From contig DASTQA010000048.1 in NCBI GenBank assembly GCA_035762005.1, positions 52,203 to 116,202 of the forward strand: 64,000 bases of DNA, written 5' to 3'. Position 1 is the stretch's first letter. Each line of letters begins with the position of its first letter. Made by a program: the position numbers and the translations under genes. Below the pieces are notes generated by a model. It searched no databases, was not told where the DNA came from, and saw nothing but the letters and a program-made list of their open reading frames with translations. Positions 24,509 through 35,512 of this stretch are shown piece by piece. This DNA is from JAIBJN01 sp035762005. Lineage in GTDB: Bacteria; Actinomycetota; Thermoleophilia; Gaiellales; Gaiellaceae.

Positions 24509-25309
24509 GTGATCTGCACGCTCGGGGACCTCCTCCTGGACGTCGTCGTGCGCCTGGAGGGCCCGATCGCAGAGGATACGGACACGTATGGCCGCACACG
24601 CGTCGGAGCCGGGGGACAGGCCGCGAACGTCGCCGCCTGGGTCGCCGCCCTCGGCGGCCGGGCCCGGTTCCTCGGCAAGCGCGCCCGCGATCCGGTCGGG
24701 CGGCTTCTCGCCGACGAGCTGCGACGGCGAGGCGTCGAGGTCGCAGGTCCGGAGGTGGACTCCGGAACGGGCACGGTCGTCTCGCTCGCCGCGCCCGACG
24801 GAACGAGGACGATGCTGACCGACCGCGGGGTCTCCCCCGGCTTCCGCCCCGACGAGCTCGACCCCGCGTGGCTCGACGGCTGCGAGTGGCTCCACCTCCC
24901 CGGCTACAGCCTCGTCGCGCCGCCGCTCCGCGAGACGGCGCTGGCGGCGGCCGAGCGGGCGCCGCGCGTCAGCGCCGACCTCTCCTCCACGGCCGCGATC
25001 GAGGCCTCCGGGCTGGCGGAGTTCCGCGAGGCGCTCGCCCGCGCCCGGCCGCAGGTCGTGCTCGCGAACGAGGCGGAGGCGGAGCTCGTGGGCGAGATCG
25101 CCGCCGGGACGGTCGTCGTCAAGCGCGGCGCGCGGGGCTGCTCCGTCACGGACGCGGGCGGCACCGTGGAGCTGCCCGCCCACGACGCCGTCGTCGTCGA
25201 CTCGACCGGGGCGGGCGACGCGTTCGCGGCCGGCTTCCTCCTCGAGGGACCGGGCCTCGCGCTCGACGCGGCGGCGCGCTGCGTCGCCAAGATGGGGGCG
25301 ATGCCGTAG
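24509..25309 (+). CDS. psuK: PfkB-family kinase, probable pseudouridine kinase
   Basis: Predicted to phosphorylate pseudouridine to pseudouridine 5'-phosphate. PfkB signatures are GAGGQAANVAAWVAALGG near residue 33 and DSTGAGDAFAAGFLL near residue 232, with the catalytic Asp. At 266 residues it is a compact member. The substrate is inferred from the gene immediately downstream, psuG, 23 bases away. By sequence alone it could act on another nucleoside or sugar. Confidence 0.8.
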   Translation: MICTLGDLLLDVVVRLEGPIAEDTDTYGRTRVGAGGQAANVAAWVAALGGRARFLGKRARDPVGRLLADELRRRGVEVAGPEVDSGTGTVVSLAAPDGTRTMLTDRGVSPGFRPDELDPAWLDGCEWLHLPGYSLVAPPLRETALAAAERAPRVSADLSSTAAIEASGLAEFREALARARPQVVLANEAEAELVGEIAAGTVVVKRGARGCSVTDAGGTVELPAHDAVVVDSTGAGDAFAAGFLLEGPGLALDAAARCVAKMGAMP

Positions 25310-25332
25310 CCCCGGAGGGCGCGCGCTCAGCG

Positions 25333-26232
25333 ATGGCCGATCTCATTCGCATCCACCCCGAGGTCCGGGCGGCGCTCGAGGCGCGCAGGCCGGTCGTCGC
25401 CCTCGAGACGACGCTCGTCTCGCACGGCTTCCCTCGCGGCGAGGGCGCGGCAGTCGCCGAGGAGGCGGAGCGGCGGGTCCGCGTCGCCTGGGCGGTGCCC
25501 GCCACGATCGGCGTCATCGACGGCGTCATCCAGGTCGGCCTCGAGGAGGGACAGCTGGAGCGGTTCGGCGACTCGCCGGACGCCCGCAAGGTCGGCCCGC
25601 GCGACCTCGCCGCGTGCGCCGCGCAGGGCGACCTGGGCGCGACGACCGCGGGCGCGACGCTCGCCGTCTGCAGGGCCGTGGGGATCGGCTTCCTCGGCAC
25701 CGGTGGTCTCGGCGGGGTCCACCGAGGATGGGCGCAGCGGCCGGACGTGTCCGCCGACCTCGGCGAGCTCGCCCGCACCGAGGCGCTCGTCGTCGCCTCG
25801 GGGGCGAAGTCGCTCCTCGACGTCGAGGCGACCGCCGAGCTCCTGGAGACGATCGGCGTGCCCGTCCTCGGCTGGCGCACGGACACGATCCCCCTCTTCT
25901 ACGCGCGAGACGGCGGCCCGCCCGTCTCCGCGCGGGTGACGACGGTGGAGGAGGTCGCCCGGATCGCGCAGTTCCACTGGCGGCTCGGCCGGCACTCGGC
26001 CCTCCTCGTCGCGCGGCCGCCGGACGAGAGCCTCGACGTCGAGCCCCTCGTCCGCGCCGGCGTCGAGGAGGCGGAGCGCCGGGGCGTCGCCGGCCAGGAC
26101 GTGACGCCCTTCGTCCTCGCCTACCTCCACGAGGCGAGCGGCGGCAGGACCGTCGCGGCGAACCGGACCCTCATTCTCGAGAACGCCGCGCTCGCCGCCG
26201 ACGTCGCCGTGGCCTATTCTCGGCTCGAGTGA
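25333..26232 (+). CDS. psuG: Pseudouridine-5'-phosphate glycosidase
   Basis: Splits pseudouridine 5'-phosphate into uracil and ribose 5-phosphate. The 299-residue protein matches the PsuG family throughout: VALETTLVSHGFPRG at residue 21, ATIGVIDG, TTAGATLAVCRAVGI, GLGGVHRG, VASGAKSLLDVEATAELLE with the catalytic Lys, and a C-terminal NRTLILENA. With psuK it forms a complete pseudouridine salvage pair. Confidence 0.95.
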   Translation: MADLIRIHPEVRAALEARRPVVALETTLVSHGFPRGEGAAVAEEAERRVRVAWAVPATIGVIDGVIQVGLEEGQLERFGDSPDARKVGPRDLAACAAQGDLGATTAGATLAVCRAVGIGFLGTGGLGGVHRGWAQRPDVSADLGELARTEALVVASGAKSLLDVEATAELLETIGVPVLGWRTDTIPLFYARDGGPPVSARVTTVEEVARIAQFHWRLGRHSALLVARPPDESLDVEPLVRAGVEEAERRGVAGQDVTPFVLAYLHEASGGRTVAANRTLILENAALAADVAVAYSRLE

Positions 26233-26804
26233 GGCGCCTGCTCGCCCTGACCGCGCTCGCCCCGGTGCTCGCCGCCTGCGGAGGCTCGGGCGAGCCCGAC
26301 GCGATGCCGGCGGCTCCCGAGCCCGCGACGGAGACGGCGCCCACGACGCCGGCCGCGACGACCGCCGAGGAGCCGACGACGACGGCCGCAGCGACGTCGA
26401 CGGAGGAGGCCGAGCCGCCCCCGCGTGCCCCGCGCGGCATCCCGGGGTTCGTCGCCGGCTACAGCGCCTGGCACAAGCTGAACGACGCGCCGATCCCGCC
26501 GCGCGACGCCGATCCGCACAACGGGACGAAGGACGTCTACGTCTCGAGGGAGCGCCGTGCCGGCGGCCGCTTCCCGGACGGGACGATCGTCGTGAAGGAG
26601 GCGGCCCGCCCCGGCGCGGACTTCATCGGGCTGATCGCGATCATGCGCAAGGAGCGGGGCGCCGACCCCGAGCACGGCGACTGGTCCTTCGTCGAGTACA
26701 CGCGCGAGGCGGCCGGGGCGCGCTTCGCCCTGCAGGCGAGCGGCGCCGTCTGCTGGAGCTGCCACGTGGGCGCCCGCGACCGCGACTGGGTCTTCACGGG
26801 CTGA
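26229..26804 (+). CDS. Cytochrome P460-like lipoprotein
   Basis: Lipoprotein signal ending LAAC at about residue 17. A Thr/Ala/Glu-rich low-complexity linker runs to about residue 65. A domain follows with GFVAGYSAWHKLN, DVYVSRE, FPDGTIVVKEA and a terminal heme-binding CWSCH. The domain order fits cytochrome P460-type c hemoproteins, whose members oxidise hydroxylamine or respond to NO in other bacteria. GTG 26229 overlaps the psuG stop (GTGA) and TATTCT lies eight bases before it. The role here is unknown. Confidence 0.8.
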   Translation: MRRLLALTALAPVLAACGGSGEPDAMPAAPEPATETAPTTPAATTAEEPTTTAAATSTEEAEPPPRAPRGIPGFVAGYSAWHKLNDAPIPPRDADPHNGTKDVYVSRERRAGGRFPDGTIVVKEAARPGADFIGLIAIMRKERGADPEHGDWSFVEYTREAAGARFALQASGAVCWSCHVGARDRDWVFTG

Positions 26805-26819
26805 CCGCGCCTCGCGCGG
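26805..26819. terminator. Short hairpin between convergent genes
   Basis: CCGCGC-CTC-GCGCGG directly after the stop of the P460-like gene; a 6-bp stem without a T tract. Confidence 0.35.
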
Positions 26820-26829
26820 GCCCCGCCGG

Positions 26830-27051
26830 TCAGACGTCGATGCGCTCGATCGCGACGATGTCCTCGGCGCGGAACTCGACGTCGCCCGCCTGACCCCAGC
26901 CGACCACGTCGCCGCTCGGGAGGACCGCGACCGGCTCGATCACGCTCCCGTCCCGGAGGAGCAGGCGCGTCTGGTGCGCTCCCCAGGCGTCCTGCGGCCA
27001 GGACGCGACCTCGGCGGCGAGCCAGTCCGGCAGGCGCGGCGGGTCCCGCAC
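26830..27051 (-). CDS. Hypothetical 73-residue protein
   Basis: Begins VRDPPRLPDWLAAEVASWP and continues with a strand-rich stretch (RLLLRDGSVIEPVAVLPSGDVVGW, then VEFRAEDIVAIERIDV). It reads like a small beta barrel or SH3-like fold. GTG 27051 is eleven bases after the stop of the GYD gene, so the two are probably co-transcribed. No family recognised. Confidence 0.6.
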   Translation of the reverse strand: MRDPPRLPDWLAAEVASWPQDAWGAHQTRLLLRDGSVIEPVAVLPSGDVVGWGQAGDVEFRAEDIVAIERIDV

Positions 27052-27062
27052 GGGGCCGGCGA

Positions 27063-27350
27063 CTAGGCGCCGAGGAGCTTCATGAGGTCGTCGACCTCGA
27101 GCATCTCGTAGGACTGCGTGTGGACGCTCCCGCGGGCGCCCAGCGAGATCGAGACCTCGGCGATGACGGCGGAGCTCTCGGCCTCGACGATGTTGACGAA
27201 GTCGTACGGGCCGAGGACGAACCACTGATGGAGGACCGTGGCACCCAGCTCCTCGACGTCCTTGTTCACCTCCCGGAGCCGCTCCGGGTTGGCCCGCAGC
27301 GTCTGCAGGCCCTGCTCGCTCAACGTCGACAGCATGAGGTACTTGGGCAT
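27063..27350 (-). CDS. GYD-domain protein
   Basis: 95 residues of the GYD family (alpha/beta ferredoxin-like stress or ligand-binding domain), with MPKYLMLSTLSEQGLQTL, VLGPYDFVNIVEA and SVHTQSYEMLEVDDLMKL. ATG 27350 is preceded by AGGAGG at optimal spacing, one of the clearest Shine-Dalgarno sites in the window. It is the second gene in the minus-strand run starting at 28045. Confidence 0.85.
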   Translation of the reverse strand: MPKYLMLSTLSEQGLQTLRANPERLREVNKDVEELGATVLHQWFVLGPYDFVNIVEAESSAVIAEVSISLGARGSVHTQSYEMLEVDDLMKLLGA

Positions 27351-27358
27351 GTGTCCTC

Positions 27359-28045
27359 CTAGCGGGCTTCGCGGGCCGAGGATACAGCCGCGCGCGCCCG
27401 CTGCTCGTAGTAGAGGACCGAGAGGCCGAGGAAGAAGAGGGGCGCGAGCACGAGCTGGACGAGCGCGCCGGCCGCGAGGCCGCCGTTGTCCGCGAAGCCG
27501 ACGAGCGCCGCCCCGATGACGTTGCCGAGCAGGAGATACAGGATCACGAGCGCGGCCGCGACGCCCGCGGCGTGGAGGTACTCGACGCGCGCCAGGCGGG
27601 TGGAGCGGTAGAGGGCGTAGGCGAGCCGGTCGAGGAAGCCCGTCGTCGCCGGGTCGCGCTCGAGCATCGCCACCGGCACGGCGAACCCGGCGAGCGCGAT
27701 CCAGAGGACGGCGAGGACGAGGAGGAACAGGTACCCGACGGCGATCGCGAACGGGACGGCGACGACGAAGGTGAGGACGAGGAGCACCGGCGCGCGGAGC
27801 CCCACCTGCGCCCAGGCCTCGCCGAACGAGTCGCCCGAGACGATGCGCGCGGCGGCCCCGTAGGCCGCCGTGAAGGAGAGCGCGAGGAGGAGGACGCCGA
27901 GGATCGGCGGGAGGGCGTCGGCGACGAGGAAGGCGCCGGCCTCGACGGCGCCCAGGCCGAGCGCCGCGAGCGGGCGCTCGCCGTAGATGCGCACCGTCTC
28001 GGCGAGGAGCTCGCCGAGGCGGAGTGGACGCTCGGGGGGCGACAC
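27359..28045 (-). CDS. Multi-pass membrane protein
   Basis: 228 residues with about six hydrophobic helices and a short amphipathic N-terminus (LRLGELLAETVRIYGERP), the layout of the YciC/glycerophosphodiester-phosphodiesterase membrane-domain group. GTG 28045 follows TAGAGT by six bases, so it should be leaderless. Function unknown. Confidence 0.75.
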   Translation of the reverse strand: MSPPERPLRLGELLAETVRIYGERPLAALGLGAVEAGAFLVADALPPILGVLLLALSFTAAYGAAARIVSGDSFGEAWAQVGLRAPVLLVLTFVVAVPFAIAVGYLFLLVLAVLWIALAGFAVPVAMLERDPATTGFLDRLAYALYRSTRLARVEYLHAAGVAAALVILYLLLGNVIGAALVGFADNGGLAAGALVQLVLAPLFFLGLSVLYYEQRARAAVSSAREAR

Positions 28046-28147
28046 GTCGGAACTCTAGGCTGGCAGCGCGGCGATCCGCCGCGAGAAGTCGGCCGCCCGT
28101 CCGGCACGGCGCGAGCGCACGCCGCCCGGCCGACGGCGGGGGCCCGG

Positions 28148-28170
28148 CTCGTGCTCCACGCGCGCACGAG
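28148..28170. repeat. CTCGTG hairpin family, copy 1
   Basis: CTCGTG, an 11-base loop containing CTCCACGCG, then CACGAG. Lies between the membrane-protein gene and the cupin gene; paired in inverted orientation with copy 2 across the cupin gene. Confidence 0.6.
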
Positions 28171-28219
28171 GCCTCGCGCCCGCCTCTCGGGCTCGGGCGG
28201 GATCGACTAGGCTCGCGCC

Positions 28220-28594
28220 GTGGGCTTCACGGTCCTCCGGCCCGACGAGCTCGAGTTCGCGCCCCGGGGCGACGACGACCCGCGCTCGGTCGCCCGGCTC
28301 TCGGACGCGCTCTCCGCCTCCCGCGCGAACGTCTGGCGCTACCCGCCCGGCGCGCGCGGACGGCGCCACCGCGACCTCGGCCAGGAGGAGGTTTTCGTCG
28401 TCCTCGCCGGCACGCTGACCGTCGACCTGGGCGAGCCGCCCGAGCGGCACGACGTGCCGCCGGGCGGCGTCCTCGTCGTCGAGCGGGGGACGATCCTCCA
28501 GCTGCGCAACGCCGGCTCGGAGGAGGTCGTGCTCTTCGTCTACGGCGCCCCGCCCGAGACCGGCAAGGCCGAGTTCTTCGAGGACGTCCCGTAG
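28220..28594 (+). CDS. Single-domain cupin protein
   Basis: 124 residues with a conserved beta-barrel cupin pattern: WRYPPGARGRRHRDLGQEE (motif 1 with two His and Glu) and PPGGVLVVERGTILQLRN (motif 2). It probably binds a metal and a small ligand. GTG 28220 follows TAGGCT by six bases. It is flanked by two hairpin repeats. The substrate cannot be inferred. Confidence 0.85.
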   Translation: MGFTVLRPDELEFAPRGDDDPRSVARLSDALSASRANVWRYPPGARGRRHRDLGQEEVFVVLAGTLTVDLGEPPERHDVPPGGVLVVERGTILQLRNAGSEEVVLFVYGAPPETGKAEFFEDVP

Positions 28595-28633
28595 GCCGCG
28601 CCGGGCGGTCCCGGCCCGAGCAGGTACGTCCGA

Positions 28634-28660
28634 CTTCGGACGCGTGAAAACACGAGCTCC
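28634..28660. repeat. CTCGTG hairpin family, copy 2
   Basis: Reads CTTCGGA, then CGCGTGAAAA, then CACGAGCTCC on the plus strand, i.e. the family sequence inverted; the distal arm is degenerate. Confidence 0.5.
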
Positions 28661-28672
28661 GTGCGCGACGGG

Positions 28673-28692
28673 CGTGTCGGGGCGCCGACACG
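28673..28692. terminator. Hairpin between cupin and clpB
   Basis: CGTGTCGG-GGCG-CCGACACG, a perfect 8-bp stem with a 4-base loop between the convergent cupin and clpB genes; probably terminates the chaperone operon. Confidence 0.5.
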
Positions 28693-28715
28693 GCAGCGGC
28701 GAGCGAGGAGGAGCG

Positions 28716-31180
<2,465 letters not shown>

Positions 31181-31199
<19 letters not shown>

Positions 31200-31579
31200 G
31201 TCCTTCTCGTGGTCGGGAGCCTCGTCTCGCCGGCCTCGCGGTAGAGGACGATGTCACGGCGGTACTGCTTGTGCACGCGGGCGATCTCGTCGCGCATCTC
31301 CCGCTCGAGCCGCTCGACGCGACCGCGCAGCCGCGCCAGCTCGTCCTCGAGACGGAGGACGGTCTCCACCCCGGCGAGGTTGAGCCCGAGCTGGCCGGTC
31401 AGCCGCTGGATCAGCCGCAGGCGCTCGAGGTCGGCGTCGGAGTAGAGGCGCGTGTTGCCCGGCGTCCGGCGCGGGCGGACGAGCCCCTTCGCCTCGTACA
31501 CGCGCAGGGTCTGGGGATGCATGCCGACGAGCTCGGCGGCGACGCTGATCATGTAGCGGGGGCGGTCTTCGGTCTGCAC
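31181..31579 (-). CDS. hspR: MerR-family heat-shock repressor HspR
   Basis: Represses the dnaK operon in actinobacteria, with DnaK as co-repressor in the Streptomyces model. The MerR helix-turn-helix and wing are visible (MISVAAELVGMHPQTLRVYE, then NTRLYSDADLERL), followed by a coiled dimerisation helix. It is 132 residues from GTG 31579, preceded by GAGGAG, one base after the dnaJ stop. Its position inside the operon predicts autoregulation. Confidence 0.93.
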
Positions 31580-31580
31580 G

Positions 31581-32675
31581 TCAGCTCCTCAGCTTCTCGC
31601 GGACGTCACGGGTCGAGGCCTTCTGGAGCGCCTCGATCGCCTCGCGCTCGGCCTTCGTCAGCTTCGTCGGGACGTCGACGTGGACGCGGGCGATCAGGTC
31701 GCCGCGGCCGCCGCCGTTGAGCTTCGGCGCGCCCTTGCCGCGGACCCGCAGGAGCTTCCCGTCCTGCGAGCCGGGCGGCACCTTGAGCGAGATGCGCCCG
31801 TCGGGCGTCGGCACCTCCACCTCGGCGCCGAGGGCCGCCTCCGCGTACGTGACCGGCACGTCGATGACGAGGTCGGCTCCCCGGCGCCGGAAGAGGGGCG
31901 AGGACGCCACGCGCGTCGTCACGATCAGGTCGCCGGCCGGCCCTCCGCCCAGGCCCGCCTCGCCCTTGCCCTTGAGGCGGATCTGCGTGCCGTCCTTGAC
32001 GCCCGGGGGGATCTTCACGGTGTAGCGCTTCGTGCGCCGCGTCCTGCCGGTGCCCGTGCACGTCCGGCAGGGCTTCTCGATCACCGTGCCGTTGCCGCCG
32101 CAGCGGGGGCACGGGCGCGAGAAGGCGAAGAAGCCCTCGTCCTCGGAGGTGACGCCGCGGCCGCGGCACTCGGGGCAGATGACCGGCGTCGTCCCGGGCT
32201 CGGCGCCGGTGCCGCCGCACGTCGGGCACGGCGCCTCGAGCTCGACCGGGATCTTCGTCGTCAGGCCTTCGAGCGAGTCCTCGAACGAGAGGTTCACGGA
32301 GACGCCGACGTCCGCGCCGCGCTGCGCCCGGCTCCTCGACCGCGCCGCCCCGCCGCCCATGCGCCCGAAGATGCCCCCGAGCAGGTCGCCGAGGTCGCCG
32401 AGGTCGGCGGCGTCGCCGGACCACGTGAAGCCGCCCGCCCCGTCGCCGCCGCCGCGCTGGAACATCCGCGCGCCGAGCTCGTCGTACTGCTTGCGCTTCT
32501 CGGGGTCGGAGAGGACGTCGTAGGCGCCCTGGACCTCCTTGAAGCGCTCCTCGGCGGCCGTGTCGCCCGGGTTCCGATCCGGGTGGTAGCGGCGGGCGAG
32601 CTTGCGGTAGGCCTTCTTGATCTCCTCCGCCGAGGCCGTCTTCGGGACGCCGAGGATCTCGTAGAGGTCCCTCAC
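31581..32675 (-). CDS. dnaJ: Chaperone protein DnaJ
   Basis: Hsp40 that stimulates DnaK ATPase. It has a J domain with HPD (RRYHPDRNPGD), a G/F region, and four CxxCxGxG repeats (CPTCGGTG, CPECRGRG, CPRCGGNG, CRTCTGTG) as the zinc centre, then the substrate-binding C-terminal domains. It is 364 residues. GTG 32675 overlaps the grpE stop (GTGA). Confidence 0.97.
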   Translation of the reverse strand: MRDLYEILGVPKTASAEEIKKAYRKLARRYHPDRNPGDTAAEERFKEVQGAYDVLSDPEKRKQYDELGARMFQRGGGDGAGGFTWSGDAADLGDLGDLLGGIFGRMGGGAARSRSRAQRGADVGVSVNLSFEDSLEGLTTKIPVELEAPCPTCGGTGAEPGTTPVICPECRGRGVTSEDEGFFAFSRPCPRCGGNGTVIEKPCRTCTGTGRTRRTKRYTVKIPPGVKDGTQIRLKGKGEAGLGGGPAGDLIVTTRVASSPLFRRRGADLVIDVPVTYAEAALGAEVEVPTPDGRISLKVPPGSQDGKLLRVRGKGAPKLNGGGRGDLIARVHVDVPTKLTKAEREAIEALQKASTRDVREKLRS

Positions 32676-33184
32676 TCGCCGGGCTCCCCCTGGGAGATCA
32701 CGACCCGAGCCGGCCGCAGGACGCGGTCGCCGAGCCGGTAGCCCTTCTGGATCACCTGGAGGATGGCGCCGTCGTCCTCCTCGGACGGCTGCGAGAGGAG
32801 CGCCTCGTGGACGTGGGGGTCGAAGGCCCCGTCGGTCTCGATCTCCTCGAGCCCCTCCTTGGCGAGCGCGGCCTCGAGCTCGCGGTGGACGAGCCGGACG
32901 CCGTCCTCGAGCTTCGCCTCCTCGTGCTTCTCCGCCGCCTCGAGCGCGCGCTCGAGGTCGTCGAGCACGGGGAGCAGCTCCTTCACGAGGCGCTCGTGGG
33001 CGCGCGCGACCAGGCTCTCCTGGTCGCGCGCCGTCCGCTTGCGGTAGTTGTCGAAGTCCGCGGCGACCCGCTTCGCGTCGGCGAGGTACTCGTCGCGCTC
33101 GGCCTCGAGCCGCGCGAGACGCTCCTCGAGCTCGGCGATCGCCCGCTCGGCCTTTCCGGTGTCCGTCCGCTCGTCGGAGGCCAT
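32672..33184 (-). CDS. grpE: Nucleotide exchange factor GrpE
   Basis: Promotes ADP release from DnaK. A long N-terminal coiled coil with DFDNYRKRTARDQ is followed by the beta domain containing DPHVHEALL and VIQKGYRLGDRVLRPARVVIS. It is 170 residues. The start ATG overlaps the dnaK stop by one base (TGATG). Confidence 0.97.
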   Translation of the reverse strand: MASDERTDTGKAERAIAELEERLARLEAERDEYLADAKRVAADFDNYRKRTARDQESLVARAHERLVKELLPVLDDLERALEAAEKHEEAKLEDGVRLVHRELEAALAKEGLEEIETDGAFDPHVHEALLSQPSEEDDGAILQVIQKGYRLGDRVLRPARVVISQGEPGE

Positions 33185-35091
33185 CAGGACTGCTTCGCCT
33201 CCTCGTCGATGACCTCGTAGTCGGCCTCCTCGACGACCTCGTCCTCGCTCGTGCCCCCGTCGCCGGAGGGCTGCGAGGCCGCCTGCTCGGCCTGGACCTT
33301 CTGGTAGACGGCCTGGGCGAGCTCGTGCGAGGCCTGCGTGAGCTCCTCGCTCTTCGTCCGGATCGCGGAGACGTCCTCGCTGTCGAGGACTCCCTTGAGC
33401 GCCTCGATCCGCTCCTCGATCGTCTTCGCCGTCTCCTCGCCGACGGCCTCGCGGTGCTCGGCGAGGCTCTTCTCGGTCGTGTAGACGAGCGTCTCGGCCT
33501 GGTTCCGCGCCTCGGCCAGCTCGCGCATCCGGTGCGCCTCGCCCGCGTGGGCCTCGGCGTCGGAGACCATGCGCTCGACCTCGTCCTCGGAGAGGCCGGA
33601 GCCGCCCTCGATCCGGATCTGCTGCTGGTTCCCCGTGCCGAGGTCCTTGGCCGAGACGTTGAGGATGCCGTTCGCGTCGATGTCGAACGCGACCTCGACC
33701 TGCGGCAGCCCGCGCGGCGCCGGCGGGATGCCGACGAGCTGGAACTTGCCGAGCGTCTTGTTGAACGCGGCCATCTCCGACTCGCCCTGGAGGACGTGGA
33801 TCTCGACCGACGGCTGGTTGTCCTCCGCCGTCGTGAAGGTCTCGGACTTCTTCGTGGGGATGGTCGTGTTCCGCTCGATGAGCGTCGTGAAGACGCCGCC
33901 CTTCGTCTCGATCCCGAGCGAGAGGGGCGTGACGTCGAGCAGGAGGACGTCCTTCACCTCACCCTTGAGGACGCCGGCCTGGATGGCCGCGCCGACCGCG
34001 ACGACCTCGTCCGGGTTCACGCCCTTGTGCGGGTCCTTGCCGATCAGCTCCTTCACCTTCTCCTGCACCGCGGGCATGCGGGTCATGCCGCCGACGAGGA
34101 CGACGTGGTCGATCCCGTCCTTCGTCAGCCCGGCGTCGGCGAGCGCCTGCTTCGTCGGGCCGACGGTCCGCTCGAGCAGGTCGTGGCTGAGCTCGTTGAG
34201 CTTCGCCCGCGTGAGCTGCAGGTCGAGGTGCTTCGGGCCCTCCTGCGTCGCCGTGATGAAGGGGAGGTTGATCTGGGTCGAGGTCGTCGAGGAGAGCTCG
34301 ATCTTCGCCTTCTCGGCCGCTTCGTAGAGCCGCTGGAGGGCCATCTTGTCCTGCGCGAGGTCGATGCCCTGGTCGCGCTTGAACTCGGCCACCATCCAGT
34401 CGACGACCGCCTTGTCGAAGTTGTCCCCGCCGAGGTGGTTGTCGCCGTTCGTGGCCTTCACCTCGAAGACGCCCTCGCCCAGCTCGAGGACGGAGACGTC
34501 GAACGTGCCGCCGCCGAGGTCGAAGACGAGGATCGTCTGGTCGTGCTCCTTGTCGAGGCCGTACGCGAGCGAGGCCGCGGTCGGCTCGTTGATGATGCGG
34601 AGCACGTTGAGCCCGGCGATCTTGCCGGCGTCCTTCGTCGCCTCGCGCTGCGCGTTGTTGAAGTAGGCGGGGACGGTGACGACCGCGTCCGTGATCGTCT
34701 CGCCGAGGTACGCCTCGGCATCCGCCTTGAGCTTCTGCAGGATCATCGCGGAGATCTCCGGCGGCGCGTACTCCTTGCCGCCCGCCTTCACGCGCACGTC
34801 GCCGTTCGGGCCGGAGACGACCGTGTACGGGACGATCTTCTGCTCCTCGGAGACCTCCGAGTGCTTGCGGCCCATGAACCGCTTGATCGAAGAGATCGTG
34901 TTCTCCGGGTTCGTCACGGACTGGCGCTTCGCGGGCGCGCCGACGAGCCGCTGGCCGTCCTTCGCGAACGCGACGACGGAGGGCGTCGTCCGCCCGCCCT
35001 CGGCGTTCGGGATGACGGTCGGCTCGCCGCCTTCGAGCACGGCGACGCAGGAGTTCGTCGTGCCGAGATCGATGCCGATCGTTCGTGCCAT
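33184..35091 (-). CDS. dnaK: Chaperone protein DnaK
   Basis: Hsp70. The ATPase domain has IGIDLGTTNSCVAV at the start, DLGGGTFDVSVLE and VLVGGMTRMPAVQ. The substrate-binding domain and helical lid follow, ending in an acidic tail (YEVIDEEAKQS). It is 635 residues. It heads the five-gene operon. About 45 bases of leader separate it from a TATAAA -10 hexamer. Confidence 0.98.
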   Translation of the reverse strand: MARTIGIDLGTTNSCVAVLEGGEPTVIPNAEGGRTTPSVVAFAKDGQRLVGAPAKRQSVTNPENTISSIKRFMGRKHSEVSEEQKIVPYTVVSGPNGDVRVKAGGKEYAPPEISAMILQKLKADAEAYLGETITDAVVTVPAYFNNAQREATKDAGKIAGLNVLRIINEPTAASLAYGLDKEHDQTILVFDLGGGTFDVSVLELGEGVFEVKATNGDNHLGGDNFDKAVVDWMVAEFKRDQGIDLAQDKMALQRLYEAAEKAKIELSSTTSTQINLPFITATQEGPKHLDLQLTRAKLNELSHDLLERTVGPTKQALADAGLTKDGIDHVVLVGGMTRMPAVQEKVKELIGKDPHKGVNPDEVVAVGAAIQAGVLKGEVKDVLLLDVTPLSLGIETKGGVFTTLIERNTTIPTKKSETFTTAEDNQPSVEIHVLQGESEMAAFNKTLGKFQLVGIPPAPRGLPQVEVAFDIDANGILNVSAKDLGTGNQQQIRIEGGSGLSEDEVERMVSDAEAHAGEAHRMRELAEARNQAETLVYTTEKSLAEHREAVGEETAKTIEERIEALKGVLDSEDVSAIRTKSEELTQASHELAQAVYQKVQAEQAASQPSGDGGTSEDEVVEEADYEVIDEEAKQS

Positions 35092-35123
35092 TGGTGTCCT
35101 CGCTTCCGTTGCAGGGTCGCTTC

Positions 35124-35149
35124 GCTGAGAAAATCTAAGCCTCTTTATA
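35124..35149 (-). promoter_or_regulatory. dnaK operon promoter with imperfect inverted repeat
   Basis: On the minus strand TATAAA (35149-35144) is the best -10 in this AT-richer patch. Just downstream, at the predicted start of transcription, GCTGAG-AAAAT-CTAAGC (35124-35140) is an inverted repeat with one mismatch. It does not match the HspR HAIR consensus (CTTGAGT-N7-ACTCAAG) or CIRCE. Confidence 0.35.
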
Positions 35150-35512
35150 GCAGATCACTCCGGCGTCGCTCCGGCCGCGAGACGACCCGCGGCGGGCCGA
35201 GCGTCGGGTCGCACGGGAGGCGAGTCGCGTGCCCGCCGTGCAGCCTCGCGAAGCGCGGCAAGGAGTCGCGCGAGCTCGAGCCGGCTGCCCTGGCGAGTGC
35301 CCGCGCCGGCCAACGAGGGACGGGTCTTCCCATCCGACGCCCGCGGCGCTCCCGAGGCGCTCGCGTCCCACGCGCGCGAGGCGATCCGCGCCGCCCGAGG
35401 ACGGGAGTCCCGCTCACCCGACCTGTCCCGGGCGGCCGTGAAGAGGCTTGTGCCGGCGAAACACAAGGTCCCAGGGGCGACCGCGGGTGACGCAGGCCGG
35501 GCGGAGCGGGCG
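35150..35512. other. Gene-free region between dnaK promoter and the DMT permease
   Basis: No frame with plausible protein character. It contains one hairpin repeat (35447-35467). Confidence 0.45.
35447..35467. repeat. CTCGTG hairpin family, copy 3
   Basis: CTTGTG-CCGGCGAAA-CACAAG, a perfect 6-bp stem with a 9-base loop. Relative to copy 4 the third stem pair is changed from C-G to T-A on both sides, a compensatory change. No inverted partner is nearby. Confidence 0.65.

Noticed and set aside
35155..35466. Minus-strand frame beginning in hairpin copy 3
   Set aside because: No folded-protein character and no ribosome-binding site; its first codons are the hairpin itself.
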